Shown: piece by piece, positions 37,164 through 45,935 of the stretch
How positions within the stretch are numbered: the first letter of the stretch is position 1
Layout of the letters: each line of letters begins with the position of its first letter
Origin: JBBDYG01 sp040901765
Lineage (GTDB): Bacteria > Planctomycetota > Planctomycetia > Pirellulales > Lacipirellulaceae
NCBI GenBank assembly: GCA_040901765.1
Contig: JBBDYG010000097.1
Location: 1 to 64,000, forward strand
DNA: 64,000 nt
Reading direction: 5' to 3'
Program-made: the position numbers and the translations under genes
Notes under the pieces: model-generated
What the model saw: only the letters and a program-made list of their open reading frames with translations
What the model was told of the DNA's origin: nothing
Database searches by the model: none

Positions 37164-37909
37164 TGCTGAAAAGCCTCGTGGGCCAGCCTCCTTGGTCATT
37201 CGTAAACACTACCCCATCGTATCATGGACGGAGATTGCGGATTTCGGATTGCAGAGTGGCGGGACGCTAAGCCGCAAGCGGTGATGTCACCAATTGTTTC
37301 GTTGTTTCGCACGTGCCGAACAACTCTCACTTGTGTTTGCGAATCAATTCGGTTCGGCGCAGGGGGTTGAACTTTGCAGTAAAGCATTGAGTGGTAAAGT
37401 GTTGTGATGATTCTCGTGTCGATTTCTCCCAGGAATTGTTTCGTCGATTCTTTCGCGGGTGCGCAACAAGTCGCGCTCTGCTGGCTCGTCAAGACGCGCT
37501 TCAGCGCGCACCGGGAGCGATGACCGTTGCGCTGGGCGACAAGGTCAGCGTTGGCGCGCACCGCGAGCGGATTCCGAATACGGAATTCGGAAGGCGGAGC
37601 GCGGATTTCCCTTCTCCTGCGGGGGAGGGTTAGGGTGGGGGCGAGTCGGGCGGGGGACGGTTATGGAAGCGCATGGCTGATGTACTCCTGATTCGAGAGA
37701 TTTGTTCAGACGTACACCATACCGGAAGTGGTGGCACTTTGCAAGCGCAATGTTTTTGGGCAACTGTTTAGCGGATTGAAGTCGTAGCGGAATTCGTGAG
37801 AATTCCGTTGCGGTTGCACGGCGGAATTCTCACGAATTCCGCTACTTTGATCCCCTCCGCCTTCATTCGGCTAAACTGTTACGTTTTTGGAATGTTTGGG
37901 AGGGGCCGA
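37164..37909. other. Intergenic region of about 745 bp
   Basis: No gene is supported. It holds a GC-rich palindromic unit at about 37605-37640 (CTTCTCCTGCGGGGGAGGGT) and the large inverted repeat listed at 37785-37844. The rest shows nothing I can interpret. Confidence 0.5.
37785..37844. repeat. 23-bp perfect inverted repeat (self-palindromic arms)
   Basis: The arm TAGCGGAATTCGTGAGAATT with CCG (37785-37807) is exactly complementary to 37822-37844, with a 14-base spacer. Each arm contains its own palindrome (GGAATTC, GAATTCC). This is likely a REP-like interspersed unit. Confidence 0.8.
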
Positions 37910-38080
37910 CTAGGCACAATCCTGGGCGCGAAAGCCGTCGATCAACTCGGTGACGGTTGTGACGGAAAGCGTGAAGCGTCCAAATACACTCAAATACGCA
38001 TCCGCCATTCGGCAGATGGAAACGTGTCGTCCTTTGAGCACCTCGGAAAATGTATCCGTATCGAGAAGAGACCGTTCCAT
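37910..38080 (-). pseudogene. Truncated VapC-like PIN-domain toxin
   Basis: The ATG at 38080 opens MERSLLDTDTFSEVLKG, the usual PIN start with the first acidic residues. It continues to VTTVTELIDGFRAQDCA and a stop after 56 residues, whereas VapC is about 130. The rest of the PIN domain (the later Asp residues) is missing. The start lies 18 bp after the stop of the upstream antitoxin gene. Confidence 0.7.
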
Positions 38081-38097
38081 CGAGACCTGCTCCGCGG

Positions 38098-38331
38098 CTA
38101 TTCATCCATTCGCAGCGGACGGCTCCGATGCTCGTAGACCGACTCCATGATTTCGTCGATCAATTCCGGCTCGTCGGCAAAGAGTCCGATCAACCCGCTC
38201 GTCGGTTTGGAACCGTTGACGGCCGGAGCTATCTGCAACTTGAGTTCTTCATCGAGCAGAGAACGTAATCTCAGCTTCTCCTCCGGACTGAGACCGTGAA
38301 CCGCACCGACGATCTGTTCAAAATGGAGCAT
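38098..38331 (-). CDS. Antitoxin-like small protein of the broken VapBC module
   Basis: The ATG at 38331 begins MLHFEQIVGAVHGLSPEEKL and gives 77 residues. The helical N-terminus and the C-terminal stretch ending EHRSRPLRMDE resemble planctomycete antitoxins encoded before PIN toxins. The next gene on the strand is the truncated toxin. The frame runs upstream to 38436 without a better start. Without a working toxin it may still bind DNA or be a drifting leftover. Confidence 0.6.
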   Translation of the reverse strand: MLHFEQIVGAVHGLSPEEKLRLRSLLDEELKLQIAPAVNGSKPTSGLIGLFADEPELIDEIMESVYEHRSRPLRMDE

Positions 38332-38591
38332 ATTGAACTTATAGCACGGAATGGTCTGCCAGACAACAACAGCGAAGACCCGCCTTTTCATCCACCAACA
38401 CAGCAGCCGCGTTGCGGGCGTAGATGGATTGTGCAACGGCTTCAGCGTAAAGCGGCGTTGGGCGAATCGGTGACCCAGGGTAGCTCGCTGGCGCGAACAG
38501 CCTTGGGCTAAGTTGTGGAGCCGCTTCGCGATAGAGGCGGCGGTGTTTCACTGTGGGGGACGACGGGCTACAATAGTGTTCGAGGGCTACG

Positions 38592-38906
38592 ATGGTCTCC
38601 GCAATCGTTGAAAAACAGGCTGACATTCACGAACTCTGCGCGCGGTTTGGCGTCGAGCGGCTGGAAGTGTTTGGCTCGGCGACGTCCGACGAAGAGTTTG
38701 ATCCTCGGCGGAGCGACCTGGACTTCATCGTTGAATTCGCGGCCGACCAGGATCTCGGGCCCTGGTTGCGGAATTACTTTGCATTTCGCGACGAATTGTC
38801 CAACTTGTTTGGATACCCCGTCGATCTGGTCATGTCGTCTGCGATGAAGAATCCCTACTTCATCCGCGAGGCGAATCACACGCGCAGGCTGCTGTATGGA
38901 ACGTAA
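38592..38906 (+). CDS. mntA: MntA-type nucleotidyltransferase antitoxin
   Basis: The 104-residue protein has the minimal nucleotidyltransferase signature: Gly28-Ser29 in VFGSATSDEEF followed by the acidic pair Asp42 and Asp44 in RRSDLDFIVEF. In the MntA/HepT family it inactivates the HepT toxin by adding AMP to its Tyr. Its stop overlaps the HepT gene by 11 bp, which fits translational coupling. The module stands between broken and intact toxin-antitoxin pairs. Confidence 0.85.
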   Translation: MVSAIVEKQADIHELCARFGVERLEVFGSATSDEEFDPRRSDLDFIVEFAADQDLGPWLRNYFAFRDELSNLFGYPVDLVMSSAMKNPYFIREANHTRRLLYGT

Positions 38907-39246
38907 GAGTCCCAAACTGCTCGAGGACATTCGGGACGCGGCCGCTTTCATACGGCAGGCTACCGCGGGCAAGACTCTGGACGACTACCGGTCCGACCGG
39001 CTCTTGCGACAAGCAATCGAGCGAAATTTCGAGATCATCGGCGAGGCCGTTGGTCGATTGGCAAACGTGGATCCGACGACCGCCTCAAGGATTGGCGAAT
39101 ACCAGCAGATCATTTCGTTTCGGAACGTGTTGATCCATGGCTACGACTTGATTGATGAAGCCCAGGTGTGGGAGATCATCCGCGCAAACCTCCCAACTCT
39201 GGAAGCCGATGTGACCGCTCTGCTTGCGGGTGAGGGAGTGGACTGA
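38896..39246 (+). CDS. hepT: HepT-type HEPN ribonuclease toxin
   Basis: The 116-residue, all-helical protein has the HEPN motif RNVLIHGY (Arg76, His81, Tyr83), which is the RX4HXY form. That Tyr is the one AMPylated by MntA in characterised pairs. It is an RNase acting on tRNA in known cases. The overlap with MntA and intact motifs suggest a working pair. Confidence 0.85.
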   Translation: MERKSPKLLEDIRDAAAFIRQATAGKTLDDYRSDRLLRQAIERNFEIIGEAVGRLANVDPTTASRIGEYQQIISFRNVLIHGYDLIDEAQVWEIIRANLPTLEADVTALLAGEGVD

Positions 39247-39352
39247 GAGTCTGGGCCTATTACCGGTGCGCGGGAAAGGCCGTGAACGGCCTTGTTGTGA
39301 GTGTATGGCAGTGCGATCGGCTCGGCGGAGACTGAAGCCGCCTACCACACTC

Positions 39353-40141
39353 TCACTCATATCCGTGCTTCGCATCCGGAAACTTGCCCGAGCGGACTTC
39401 GTCTCGATACTCTCGCGCTGCGCGAACGATCTCCGTCTTAAGATCGGCGTAGGCCTTCACGAACCGCGGCGCATAGTCGGTGGTGATTCCCAATACGTCG
39501 TTCACCACGAGCACCTGGCCGTCGCAGTCGGGACCGGCGCCGATGCCGATGGTGGGAATCGACAGCGTAGCGGTAATGTCGCGGGCCACGTCGCTCGGAA
39601 TGCACTCGAGCACCACGGCAAACGCACCGGCGCCCTCGGCAGCCCTGGCATCTGCGAGCAGTTGCTCGCGATCGCGCTGCACGCGGTAGCCGCCGAGTTG
39701 GTGAACGTTTTGCGGCCGCAGTCCACAGTGGGCCATGACGGGAATTCCCGCCGACACCAAGGCCGCGATCGTGTCGGCCTGATCGACGCCTCCTTCTAGC
39801 TTGACCGCATGACAGCGGGTTTCTTTAAGAATCCGCCCTGCGTTCTCGATGGCCTTGAACCGGCCGACATGAAAACTAGGGAACGGCATATCGACGATCA
39901 CCAGGGCATGCCGCACCGCCCGGCCGACCATTTCCGCATGGTAAATCATCTCGTCGAGCGTCACCGGCAGCGTGTTGCCGTGGCCCTGGACGACCATCGA
40001 CAGGCTGTCGCCGACGAGGATTCCCTCGATTCCGGCCTCGTCGAGCAGGGCCGCCATCGTGTAGTCGTAGGCGGTCAGGACCGAGATTTTCTGCCCCCCC
40101 TGCTTCATCGCCGTGAATTGGGGGACTGTCATTTGCTTCAT
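39353..40141 (-). CDS. panB: 3-methyl-2-oxobutanoate hydroxymethyltransferase
   Basis: The ATG at 40141 begins MKQMTVPQFTAMKQGGQKIS, as usual for PanB; the open frame runs upstream, but its first 32 residues are Pro-rich and unlike the family. It has 262 residues. Metal- and substrate-binding motifs are GDSLSMVVQGH near residue 40, the Glu in VKLEGG near 112, and AHCGLRPQ near 134. The enzyme makes ketopantoate from alpha-ketoisovalerate using methylene-tetrahydrofolate, the first step of pantothenate synthesis. No panC is next to it. Confidence 0.95.
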   Translation of the reverse strand: MKQMTVPQFTAMKQGGQKISVLTAYDYTMAALLDEAGIEGILVGDSLSMVVQGHGNTLPVTLDEMIYHAEMVGRAVRHALVIVDMPFPSFHVGRFKAIENAGRILKETRCHAVKLEGGVDQADTIAALVSAGIPVMAHCGLRPQNVHQLGGYRVQRDREQLLADARAAEGAGAFAVVLECIPSDVARDITATLSIPTIGIGAGPDCDGQVLVVNDVLGITTDYAPRFVKAYADLKTEIVRAAREYRDEVRSGKFPDAKHGYE

Positions 40142-40329
40142 AGGAGGCGTCACGGGGCTGGATGGAGGGGGTTGTGCCGGGCGACCGCAGGTTCGCGGAG
40201 CAGATTCCATTGTCCCAGCCCCCTCGACCGCTGGCAACGGACGGCGGCCGGTGCAAGAATTGCAGGTAGTCGGTACGAATCACCTGAGCCACGCAATGCA
40301 CCACCGACCATCCCTGGACGACCCCAGAA

Positions 40330-41286
40330 ATGAATCGCCTCATCGTCACGTTCGCCCTGTTTTCGCTCGCTGGCTCCGCGGCGGTCGCTCAGCCCCAGAT
40401 TCCGCGGCCTGGAACGCCGGAGTACCGCGAATGGGAACTGCGCCGCCAGCAGCAGGTCAAGCCCGAGGACTGGACAGTGAGCGGCAAGATTTATTCGTTC
40501 AATGTCCGTGCCGGTGAGATCAACGTCATTTCGGATGAGGGCCGCCGATGGCGGGTCAAACTCGGCACCGACGCGCCGGTCAACGTCAAGGGCGAGGGAG
40601 GCGCGGAATTCCTGCAACCCCGGACCGCCGTGCGGTTCTATGCCCCGATCACCAAACGAAAATTGGTGACGGAACCGGTGGCGATGTTGACCACGTTCTC
40701 TCCGCGCCAGGAGTTTGAGCCGACGCTCGAACCGACGACGGAAGAAGAGGCTCGCGCCGCGATGGCAGAGGAAGAGGCAAGTGAAGAGGGCGGCGATCTT
40801 GCCGCGACCGATGCGGAGTTCGATCCCGCCACGGGTGACGAGCGACCGACGCTCCAAGATCGCATCAATCGAGAGCCGACAGGTCCGGTCCGCCGTCGCC
40901 CGTCTCGAGATCGCGATGCGAAGGCGGATGAAGCCGAGGAAGCGGAGTGGTTTCACGTCCAGGGCATCTTGGTCAGCGTGAAGAAAGGAAAGTTTGTGGT
41001 CGATGCTGGCGAAGGCGGCAAAATCCGTGGCGAGCTTGCCGAGGACGCGAAGGTGGAAGCGGATCTACTGGGTGTTCAATTCGCCAACCCTGGCGACGTG
41101 ATTAAGGCCAAGGGGCAGACTTATCCCACTGAAGCTAATACCGCGTTGGCATCGTCCGTCGATGTAACTCTCTCCGCTCAGCCCGAAACGACTGAGGAAA
41201 AACCACGCCGTGCCAGTCGCCCCCGCAGCCGACGGGGCGAGAATTCCGAACAGCCGCCCAACGGTGCCTCAACTGAGAAGCCATAG
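40330..41286 (+). CDS. Exported hypothetical protein
   Basis: The start at 40330 gives 318 residues with a signal peptide (ending SAAVAQPQ). Two similar small beta segments (residues 45-100, VSGKIYSFNVRAGEINVISD; and about 212-275, VQGILVSVKKGKFVVDAGEG) flank an acidic Glu-rich linker. The two segments resemble an OB- or beta-sandwich duplication. The end is basic and low-complexity. It lies divergent from panB, and no function is known. Confidence 0.65.
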   Translation: MNRLIVTFALFSLAGSAAVAQPQIPRPGTPEYREWELRRQQQVKPEDWTVSGKIYSFNVRAGEINVISDEGRRWRVKLGTDAPVNVKGEGGAEFLQPRTAVRFYAPITKRKLVTEPVAMLTTFSPRQEFEPTLEPTTEEEARAAMAEEEASEEGGDLAATDAEFDPATGDERPTLQDRINREPTGPVRRRPSRDRDAKADEAEEAEWFHVQGILVSVKKGKFVVDAGEGGKIRGELAEDAKVEADLLGVQFANPGDVIKAKGQTYPTEANTALASSVDVTLSAQPETTEEKPRRASRPRSRRGENSEQPPNGASTEKP

Positions 41287-41363
41287 CTCACTCGGCCGAC
41301 ACACTCCTACCGTTGAGACGCAGCATGGGGAATTGCGTTCATTCGCTAACGATTTCGTTCGAG

Positions 41364-41800
41364 CTATGAGGCCTCAAGGACTTGCACATGCTCCTTCCAA
41401 GGACAGAGACTTCCCGCACCTCGATCAAAAGTTACAAGCTTCGCATCGTGCATCCGGGCCATACTGAGCAAAGTGGCGTCCGGCACTTGCCGATAGCCTG
41501 TGATTCGCGGAATCAATTCGGTGAATGACCCATCCATTAATTGCGGCGTGGTCGCCAGATATTGATGCTCAGGGTGTACGATGATACTGGTCAGTGCGTC
41601 GAATGCCGAAGTGGCAGGAATTAAGAATCCAACTACCTGCGGATTCAATGAGAGGCGCATAAAGGCCGACTGGGTGAATAAGCATGTCGCCCACTCAGTC
41701 TCTTGCTTATTGTTCAACCAATCTCATGCGCAAGTTCGTGATGTCGATGGTTACTCCAAGCCAGTGCCAGTAATAAGTTGACGTCCGGCAACGCGATCAA
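41364..41800 (-). pseudogene. VapC-like PIN toxin with a frameshift
   Basis: A TTG at 41800, overlapping the antitoxin stop (TTGA), starts MIALPDVNLLLALAWSNHRH. The frame breaks at a one-base shift near 41722. Another frame then continues DWLNNKQETEWATCLFTQSA and ends with YRQVPDATLLSMARMHDAKL and VTFDRG, which are PIN-domain C-terminal acidic segments. Together the two parts make a full-length VapC of about 145 residues. A sequencing error cannot be excluded. Confidence 0.7.
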
Positions 41801-42027
41801 AATCCTTCCTCCTCAATCCAGTGACGAACAGTTGCGGGTTCTATGGTCGGCGCCATGCCAGCAACGTCAAATACCAACAGGCCGTTTCGGACAATGGTAG
41901 GCGGACCGACACGAACCAGGGCATCGCGCAATGCAACTTCCGCGAACTCGTCAACGCTCTTGCCCAGGGCAAGAGCCACCTCTTTGGTCTGCTGATACAA
42001 TCGGTCGTCAACATGAACCGTCGACAT
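41797..42027 (-). CDS. VapB-like antitoxin
   Basis: The 76-residue protein begins MSTVHVDDRLYQQTKEVALA and looks like a ribbon-helix-helix or VapB-type antitoxin, with a second helix (FAEVALRDALVRVG) and a C-terminal toxin-binding tail (RHWIEEEGF). Its stop overlaps the toxin start TTG. The toxin partner is frameshifted, so the pair is probably inactive. Confidence 0.7.
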   Translation of the reverse strand: MSTVHVDDRLYQQTKEVALALGKSVDEFAEVALRDALVRVGPPTIVRNGLLVFDVAGMAPTIEPATVRHWIEEEGF

Positions 42028-42167
42028 CGGTATCGTCTCCCTAGAATCTTAATTCCGCAAGTGCCTAGCCGTACTCGCCAGTAGTATTTTAGCATCTTTC
42101 GAAGGACAATCTATCGCAAGTCGAGCCGCACCGAGTCAATAAGACTGCCGCATGACTTCCATTAATT

Positions 42168-42425
42168 TCATCGTTCGGGTTTCTCGCGCCGCATACGCCG
42201 GCTGCGATTCCACAGCGCAATTCCCCAGAACGCGAGAAAGCCCAGCGTACATCCCAGCACGATTAGGCCTTTCTGCCAATCGCGGGAGCTGTTTTCATCG
42301 GGGCGTTCGCTGCCCAAATCCAAATAGGCTCCCAGGGCGAAGAGCGCGCCCCACACCAGCAGTCCCGCGGCAATCAGCCCCAGCGGCCACCACCAAGTGG
42401 ATCGTCCCGTAGTTGATTTGCTCAC
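42168..42425 (-). CDS. Small two-helix membrane protein
   Basis: The GTG at 42425 follows GAGGG and gives 85 residues. Two hydrophobic segments (about 14-36, PLGLIAAGLLVWGALFALGA; about 55-73, LIVLGCTLGFLAFWGIAL) flank an acidic loop, and the C-terminus is Arg-rich. Topology would put both termini on the cytoplasmic side. The frame is part of a much longer open frame antisense to ald, and only this part is likely real. It lies divergent from ald. Function unknown. Confidence 0.6.
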   Translation of the reverse strand: MSKSTTGRSTWWWPLGLIAAGLLVWGALFALGAYLDLGSERPDENSSRDWQKGLIVLGCTLGFLAFWGIALWNRSRRMRREKPER

Positions 42426-42539
42426 GCTAAAAACCCTCTGGCCGATAGCTGACAGCCGAGGGCCGACAGCCTTTATTCTGCGTCGGTTTCGCCTACAATT
42501 CGGCGAGAATCCATCCGTCCCGTAACGACAGGTCGTTCC

Positions 42540-43673
42540 ATGATTGTAGGCGTTCCCCGCGAGATCAAACAGGACGAATACCGCGTCGCCATGCTGCCGG
42601 TCGGTGTCGAGGAGCTTGTGCGCCGCGGCCATCGAGTACTCGTCGAAGCCGGTGCCGGTGTTGGCTCGGGACTGTCCGATCACGACTATCTGGCAGCGGG
42701 CGCGGAATTGATGGCCGGGCCGGCGGACATCTTCGGCCTGGCCGACATGATCGTGAAGGTCAAGGAGCCGCAGCCTGAGGAGTTTTCGCTGATTCGACGG
42801 GGACAGATTCTTTTTACCTACTTCCACTTCGCGGCGGACCGGGCGCTGACTGAGGCGATGGCAGCGTCCGGCGCTGCCTGCGTCGCCTACGAAACGCTGG
42901 CCGACGACCAAGGCCGCTTGCCGCTGTTGACGCCGATGAGCGAAGTCGCCGGCCGGATGAGCATTCAAGAAGGGGCGAAGTATTTGGAGCGACCGCAAAT
43001 GGGACGCGGCATCCTGCTCGCCGGCGTGCCGGGCGTTGCGCCGGCGCACATCACGATCCTCGGCGGTGGAGTCGTCGGCGCGAACGCGGCCAAGATTGCA
43101 GCCGGCTTCCGGGCCGATGTGGCACTGCTCGACATCAACATGGACCGGCTGCGTTATCTCGACGACGTGATGCCGCCCAACGTCGATGTGCTGTTCAGCG
43201 ACCGCCACACGATACGTGAACAACTCTTGCGTGCCGACTTAGTGATCGGTGCCGTGCTGATCCCGGGAGCCAAGGCGCCGCGGCTTGTGGAAGAGGAAGA
43301 TCTCCAGCGGATGAAGCCCGGAAGCGTGATCATCGACGTGGCGATCGACCAGGGCGGTTGCATTGCCACCAGCCGGCCCACCTCCCATAGCAAACCCACA
43401 TACATCGTTCACGACGTGGTTCACTATTGCGTCACGAACATGCCCGGCGCCGTTGGCCGCACTAGCACGTTCGCCCTCTGCAATGTCACGCTTCCGTGGG
43501 TGATTGAAATCGCCGGCCGGGGCCTCGAAGAAGCCGCCCGCACCCTGCGGCCGGTTGCGCGAGCAATCAATCTATTTGGCGGCGAGGTGACCAACAAAGC
43601 CGTGGCGGAGACGTTCGGAATGAAGTACGAACCCAGGTTCACCGATGCCGAAAGTGCGAAAACTAGTCGGTAG
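42540..43673 (+). CDS. ald: Alanine dehydrogenase
   Basis: The 377-residue protein has the family start MIVGVPREIKQDEYRVAMLP and the catalytic Lys in VKVKEPQ near residue 76. The NAD-binding fold is ILGGGVVGANAAKIA near 178, and ITNP-type blocks are replaced by the family end. It interconverts alanine and pyruvate plus ammonia with NAD. The length and all main motifs match. The stop is followed four bases later by the left inverted repeat of the GxxExxY unit. Confidence 0.95.
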   Translation: MIVGVPREIKQDEYRVAMLPVGVEELVRRGHRVLVEAGAGVGSGLSDHDYLAAGAELMAGPADIFGLADMIVKVKEPQPEEFSLIRRGQILFTYFHFAADRALTEAMAASGAACVAYETLADDQGRLPLLTPMSEVAGRMSIQEGAKYLERPQMGRGILLAGVPGVAPAHITILGGGVVGANAAKIAAGFRADVALLDINMDRLRYLDDVMPPNVDVLFSDRHTIREQLLRADLVIGAVLIPGAKAPRLVEEEDLQRMKPGSVIIDVAIDQGGCIATSRPTSHSKPTYIVHDVVHYCVTNMPGAVGRTSTFALCNVTLPWVIEIAGRGLEEAARTLRPVARAINLFGGEVTNKAVAETFGMKYEPRFTDAESAKTSR

Positions 43674-43676
43674 ACT

Positions 43677-44220
43677 TGTCCGCAGATGTCGCAGATAGGC
43701 GCAGATAAAGAGAATGGCGTGATGATTATGTCAAGCGACGAGCTCGATTCTGCCCGACGCGATCCTCAGACTTATGCAATCATTGGCGCCTGCATGGAAG
43801 TACATAACGTGCTCGGGCACGGGTTTCTCGAAGCTGTTTATCAAGAAGCGTTGGCGATTGAACTTGATGAGAGAAGTATTCCGTTCGTTCGAGAGAAGCC
43901 GCTGACAATTAAATTCAAAAACAGTACGCTCACATCTCGCTATGAAGCCGATTTCTTTTGCTATGATGCCATTGTGCTTGAACTCAAGGCATTGGCTGCG
44001 ATTGCCCCAGGACACCATGCTCAGACAATTCATTACCTAAAAGCGACCGGAGTCACGCGCGGGCTCTTAGTCAACTTCGGGGCACCCCGCCTGGAATACA
44101 AACGCTTCATTCTCACTCAGTCATATGGAATCCTGACGACAGACGAATCGGATTAGCACGTTGCCACCAAATTGCTCGTCAATTCTTCTTATCTGCGAAC
44201 ATCTGCGACATCTGCGGACA
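43677..44220. mobile_element. Non-autonomous unit: GxxExxY gene between 38-bp inverted repeats
   Basis: The left end 43677-43714 and the right end 44183-44220 are inverted copies with about five mismatches in 38 bp. They share TGTCCGCAGATGTCGCAGAT, then CGCAGATAA. The unit of about 544 bp carries only the GxxExxY gene and fills the whole space between ald and mtnA. The identity of the repeats is read from sequence. Mobility is inferred. Confidence 0.65.
43686..44156 (+). CDS. GxxExxY family protein
   Basis: The 156-residue frame starts in the left inverted repeat at 43686; ATGs at 43722 and 43728 are also possible starts. It carries GHGFLEAVYQEAL, the name-giving motif, then YEADFFCYDAIVLELKA, which looks like the PD-(D/E)xK nuclease core, and RGLLVNFGAPRLEYKR. 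The biochemical activity of the family is not established to my knowledge. Nuclease-like residues are present. Confidence 0.8.
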   Translation: MSQIGADKENGVMIMSSDELDSARRDPQTYAIIGACMEVHNVLGHGFLEAVYQEALAIELDERSIPFVREKPLTIKFKNSTLTSRYEADFFCYDAIVLELKALAAIAPGHHAQTIHYLKATGVTRGLLVNFGAPRLEYKRFILTQSYGILTTDESD

Positions 44221-44223
44221 ATA

Positions 44224-45222
44224 ATGCCTGCTTCTTACTCCACCATCGAATGGCTGGGCCGCGCCAATGGCCATCTACGGCTGCTCGACCAGACGCGCTT
44301 ACCCGGTGAAACTGTTTATCTCGACTGCCGCACGGTGGACGACGTATGGCACGCGATCCAGCAGCTTAGCGTGCGCGGCGCGCCGGCGATCGGCGTTGCG
44401 GCGGCCTATGGCGTCTGTCTTGCCGCAATCGACCCGCAAACCGCGATGCGGGCGTGTGACCATCTTGCCACGAGCCGGCCCACCGCGGTTAATCTGTTCT
44501 GGGCGCTGAAACGAATGCGGAAAGTCATCGACACAGCCGAAGCCAATCGCCTTGCTAAGCGGTTGCTGTCAGAAGCCCGCGCGATCCACAACGAGGACCG
44601 ACAGCAGTGCGCGGCCATCGCCAGAAATGGAGCAGATTTGCTCGCGTACTTGCCCGCCGCCGGCATTCTCACTCATTGCAATACCGGCGCGCTGGCCACC
44701 GGTGGCGAAGGAACCGCGCTGGCGGTCATCCTTGAACTTCACCGCAGAGGTAAGCGGCCGCACGTATTCGTCGACGAAACTCGGCCCCTGCTGCAAGGCG
44801 CACGGCTCACCGCTTGGGAACTCATGCAGGCCGGAGTTCCTTGCACGCTCATCTGCGATTCGATGGCCGCACAGGTCATGCGGGAGGGCCGCGTGCAGGC
44901 GGTTATCGTGGGCGCGGATCGCATCGCCGCCAACGGCGACGCCGCGAACAAAATCGGCACCTACGGCGTTGCCGTCCTGGCCCGCGCGCATGGAATCCCG
45001 TTCTATGTTGCCGCCCCCACAACGACATTCGATCAGGCCATCGCCACCGGTGCCGAAATTCCAATCGAAGTTCGGGCTGCGAATGAAATCACCAACCCGT
45101 TCGGCAGTCCGCTTGCGCCCGACGGCATCGCGGTTTACAACCCGGCGTTTGACGTGACACCAGCGGGGCTGATTTCGGGGATTATCACTGAACATGGAGT
45201 GGAACGGCTCGCTCAGCTATAA
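44224..45222 (+). CDS. mtnA: Methylthioribose-1-phosphate isomerase
   Basis: The ATG at 44224 gives 332 residues, MPASYSTIEWLGRANGHL; the frame is open back to 44161, but that part lies in the inverted repeat. It has RGAPAIGVAAAYG near residue 50 and the catalytic Cys in HCNTGALATGG near 152. The Asp is in VGADRIAANGDAANKIGTY near 232. It converts methylthioribose-1-phosphate to methylthioribulose-1-phosphate in methionine salvage. No other mtn gene is visible in the window. Confidence 0.95.
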   Translation: MPASYSTIEWLGRANGHLRLLDQTRLPGETVYLDCRTVDDVWHAIQQLSVRGAPAIGVAAAYGVCLAAIDPQTAMRACDHLATSRPTAVNLFWALKRMRKVIDTAEANRLAKRLLSEARAIHNEDRQQCAAIARNGADLLAYLPAAGILTHCNTGALATGGEGTALAVILELHRRGKRPHVFVDETRPLLQGARLTAWELMQAGVPCTLICDSMAAQVMREGRVQAVIVGADRIAANGDAANKIGTYGVAVLARAHGIPFYVAAPTTTFDQAIATGAEIPIEVRAANEITNPFGSPLAPDGIAVYNPAFDVTPAGLISGIITEHGVERLAQL

Positions 45223-45229
45223 TAGGCCC

Positions 45230-45580
45230 TTACCAATCCGACAGGTATTCTATTCGATCGCACATCGAGTCGGCATCCAACGCGTTTGCCAATCGCACGA
45301 GGCGTCGCATCAAGTCGCCGATGGGTCGCTGGCTGGAGACGACAATTCCCGCATGTGATTTGCCCGTTCCAAGCCAAACAGAATGAAGTGACGCAAAATG
45401 GGCCACGTTGAATGTGACAAGTGTGCGTCCTTCTCCAACTGCCCAAACAAGCTGCGATTCATCCGACGTGCGCATTCGACCAGTTTCGGGAGTAGAGACC
45501 GCGTCGAATCCCGCTCGACGCAATGCAATAGCCGCAGCGCCGTAGATATCTTCGTCCGTGAAGAAGCGCGGCTTGCTCAT
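45230..45580 (-). CDS. DUF5615 PIN-like toxin
   Basis: The 116-residue protein starts MSKPRFFTDEDIYGAAAIAL, the DUF5615 (Mut7-C-like PIN) layout with an acidic TDED near the N-terminus, the segment LVTFNVAHFASLH in the middle and GIVVSSQRPIGDLMRRLVRL. It overlaps the DUF433 gene by four bases. Such pairs are proposed toxin-antitoxin modules. All acidic sites look intact. Confidence 0.8.
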   Translation of the reverse strand: MSKPRFFTDEDIYGAAAIALRRAGFDAVSTPETGRMRTSDESQLVWAVGEGRTLVTFNVAHFASLHSVWLGTGKSHAGIVVSSQRPIGDLMRRLVRLANALDADSMCDRIEYLSDW

Positions 45581-45861
45581 GGAGGAGATTTGCCAGCCGC
45601 GTACGTGGCTTTTACTATCGCTTCGTCATCTGCCGCCAAATCGGTTTCAATCTCGTCAAGATGGTCGTAAGCAAAGGCAAGTGCATCGTGTACGTCAGCG
45701 GGTGTCAGCGAGGAATACTGCTGGACGATTTCTTCGACACTCATTCCTTGCCGATAGCACGTCAGTACCGTCGCCACTCGTATCCGAGTGCCGGCCACAA
45801 CAGGTTGTCCTCCGCAGCGAGCGGGGTCTTTTTCGATATTTCGGTAGTCTAGCTTGGGCAT
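45577..45861 (-). CDS. DUF433 antitoxin-like protein
   Basis: The 94-residue protein carries the DUF433 core: IEKDPARCGGQPVVAGTRIR, then GMSVEEIVQQYSSLTPADVHDAL, an HTH-like fold. The partner toxin overlaps by four bases (ATGA), so translation is likely coupled. The pair is the last module of the TA-rich stretch that begins near 37.9 kb. Confidence 0.8.
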   Translation of the reverse strand: MPKLDYRNIEKDPARCGGQPVVAGTRIRVATVLTCYRQGMSVEEIVQQYSSLTPADVHDALAFAYDHLDEIETDLAADDEAIVKATYAAGKSPP

Positions 45862-45935
45862 GAACTAGTTCCTTAGAAAGCGGCATTCGGTTCACCGACC
45901 GCCATCACCATTCTACCCCGCCCGCATCGAGATCG

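Noticed and set aside
38339..38626. Minus-strand frame of 95 codons next to mntA
   Set aside because: It overlaps the antitoxin and mntA starts and shows no toxin or antitoxin motif, although its end looks faintly protein-like.
42168..43223. Minus-strand frame of 351 codons across ald
   Set aside because: Only the last 85 codons, from the GTG at 42425, look like a real membrane protein. The rest is antisense to ald.
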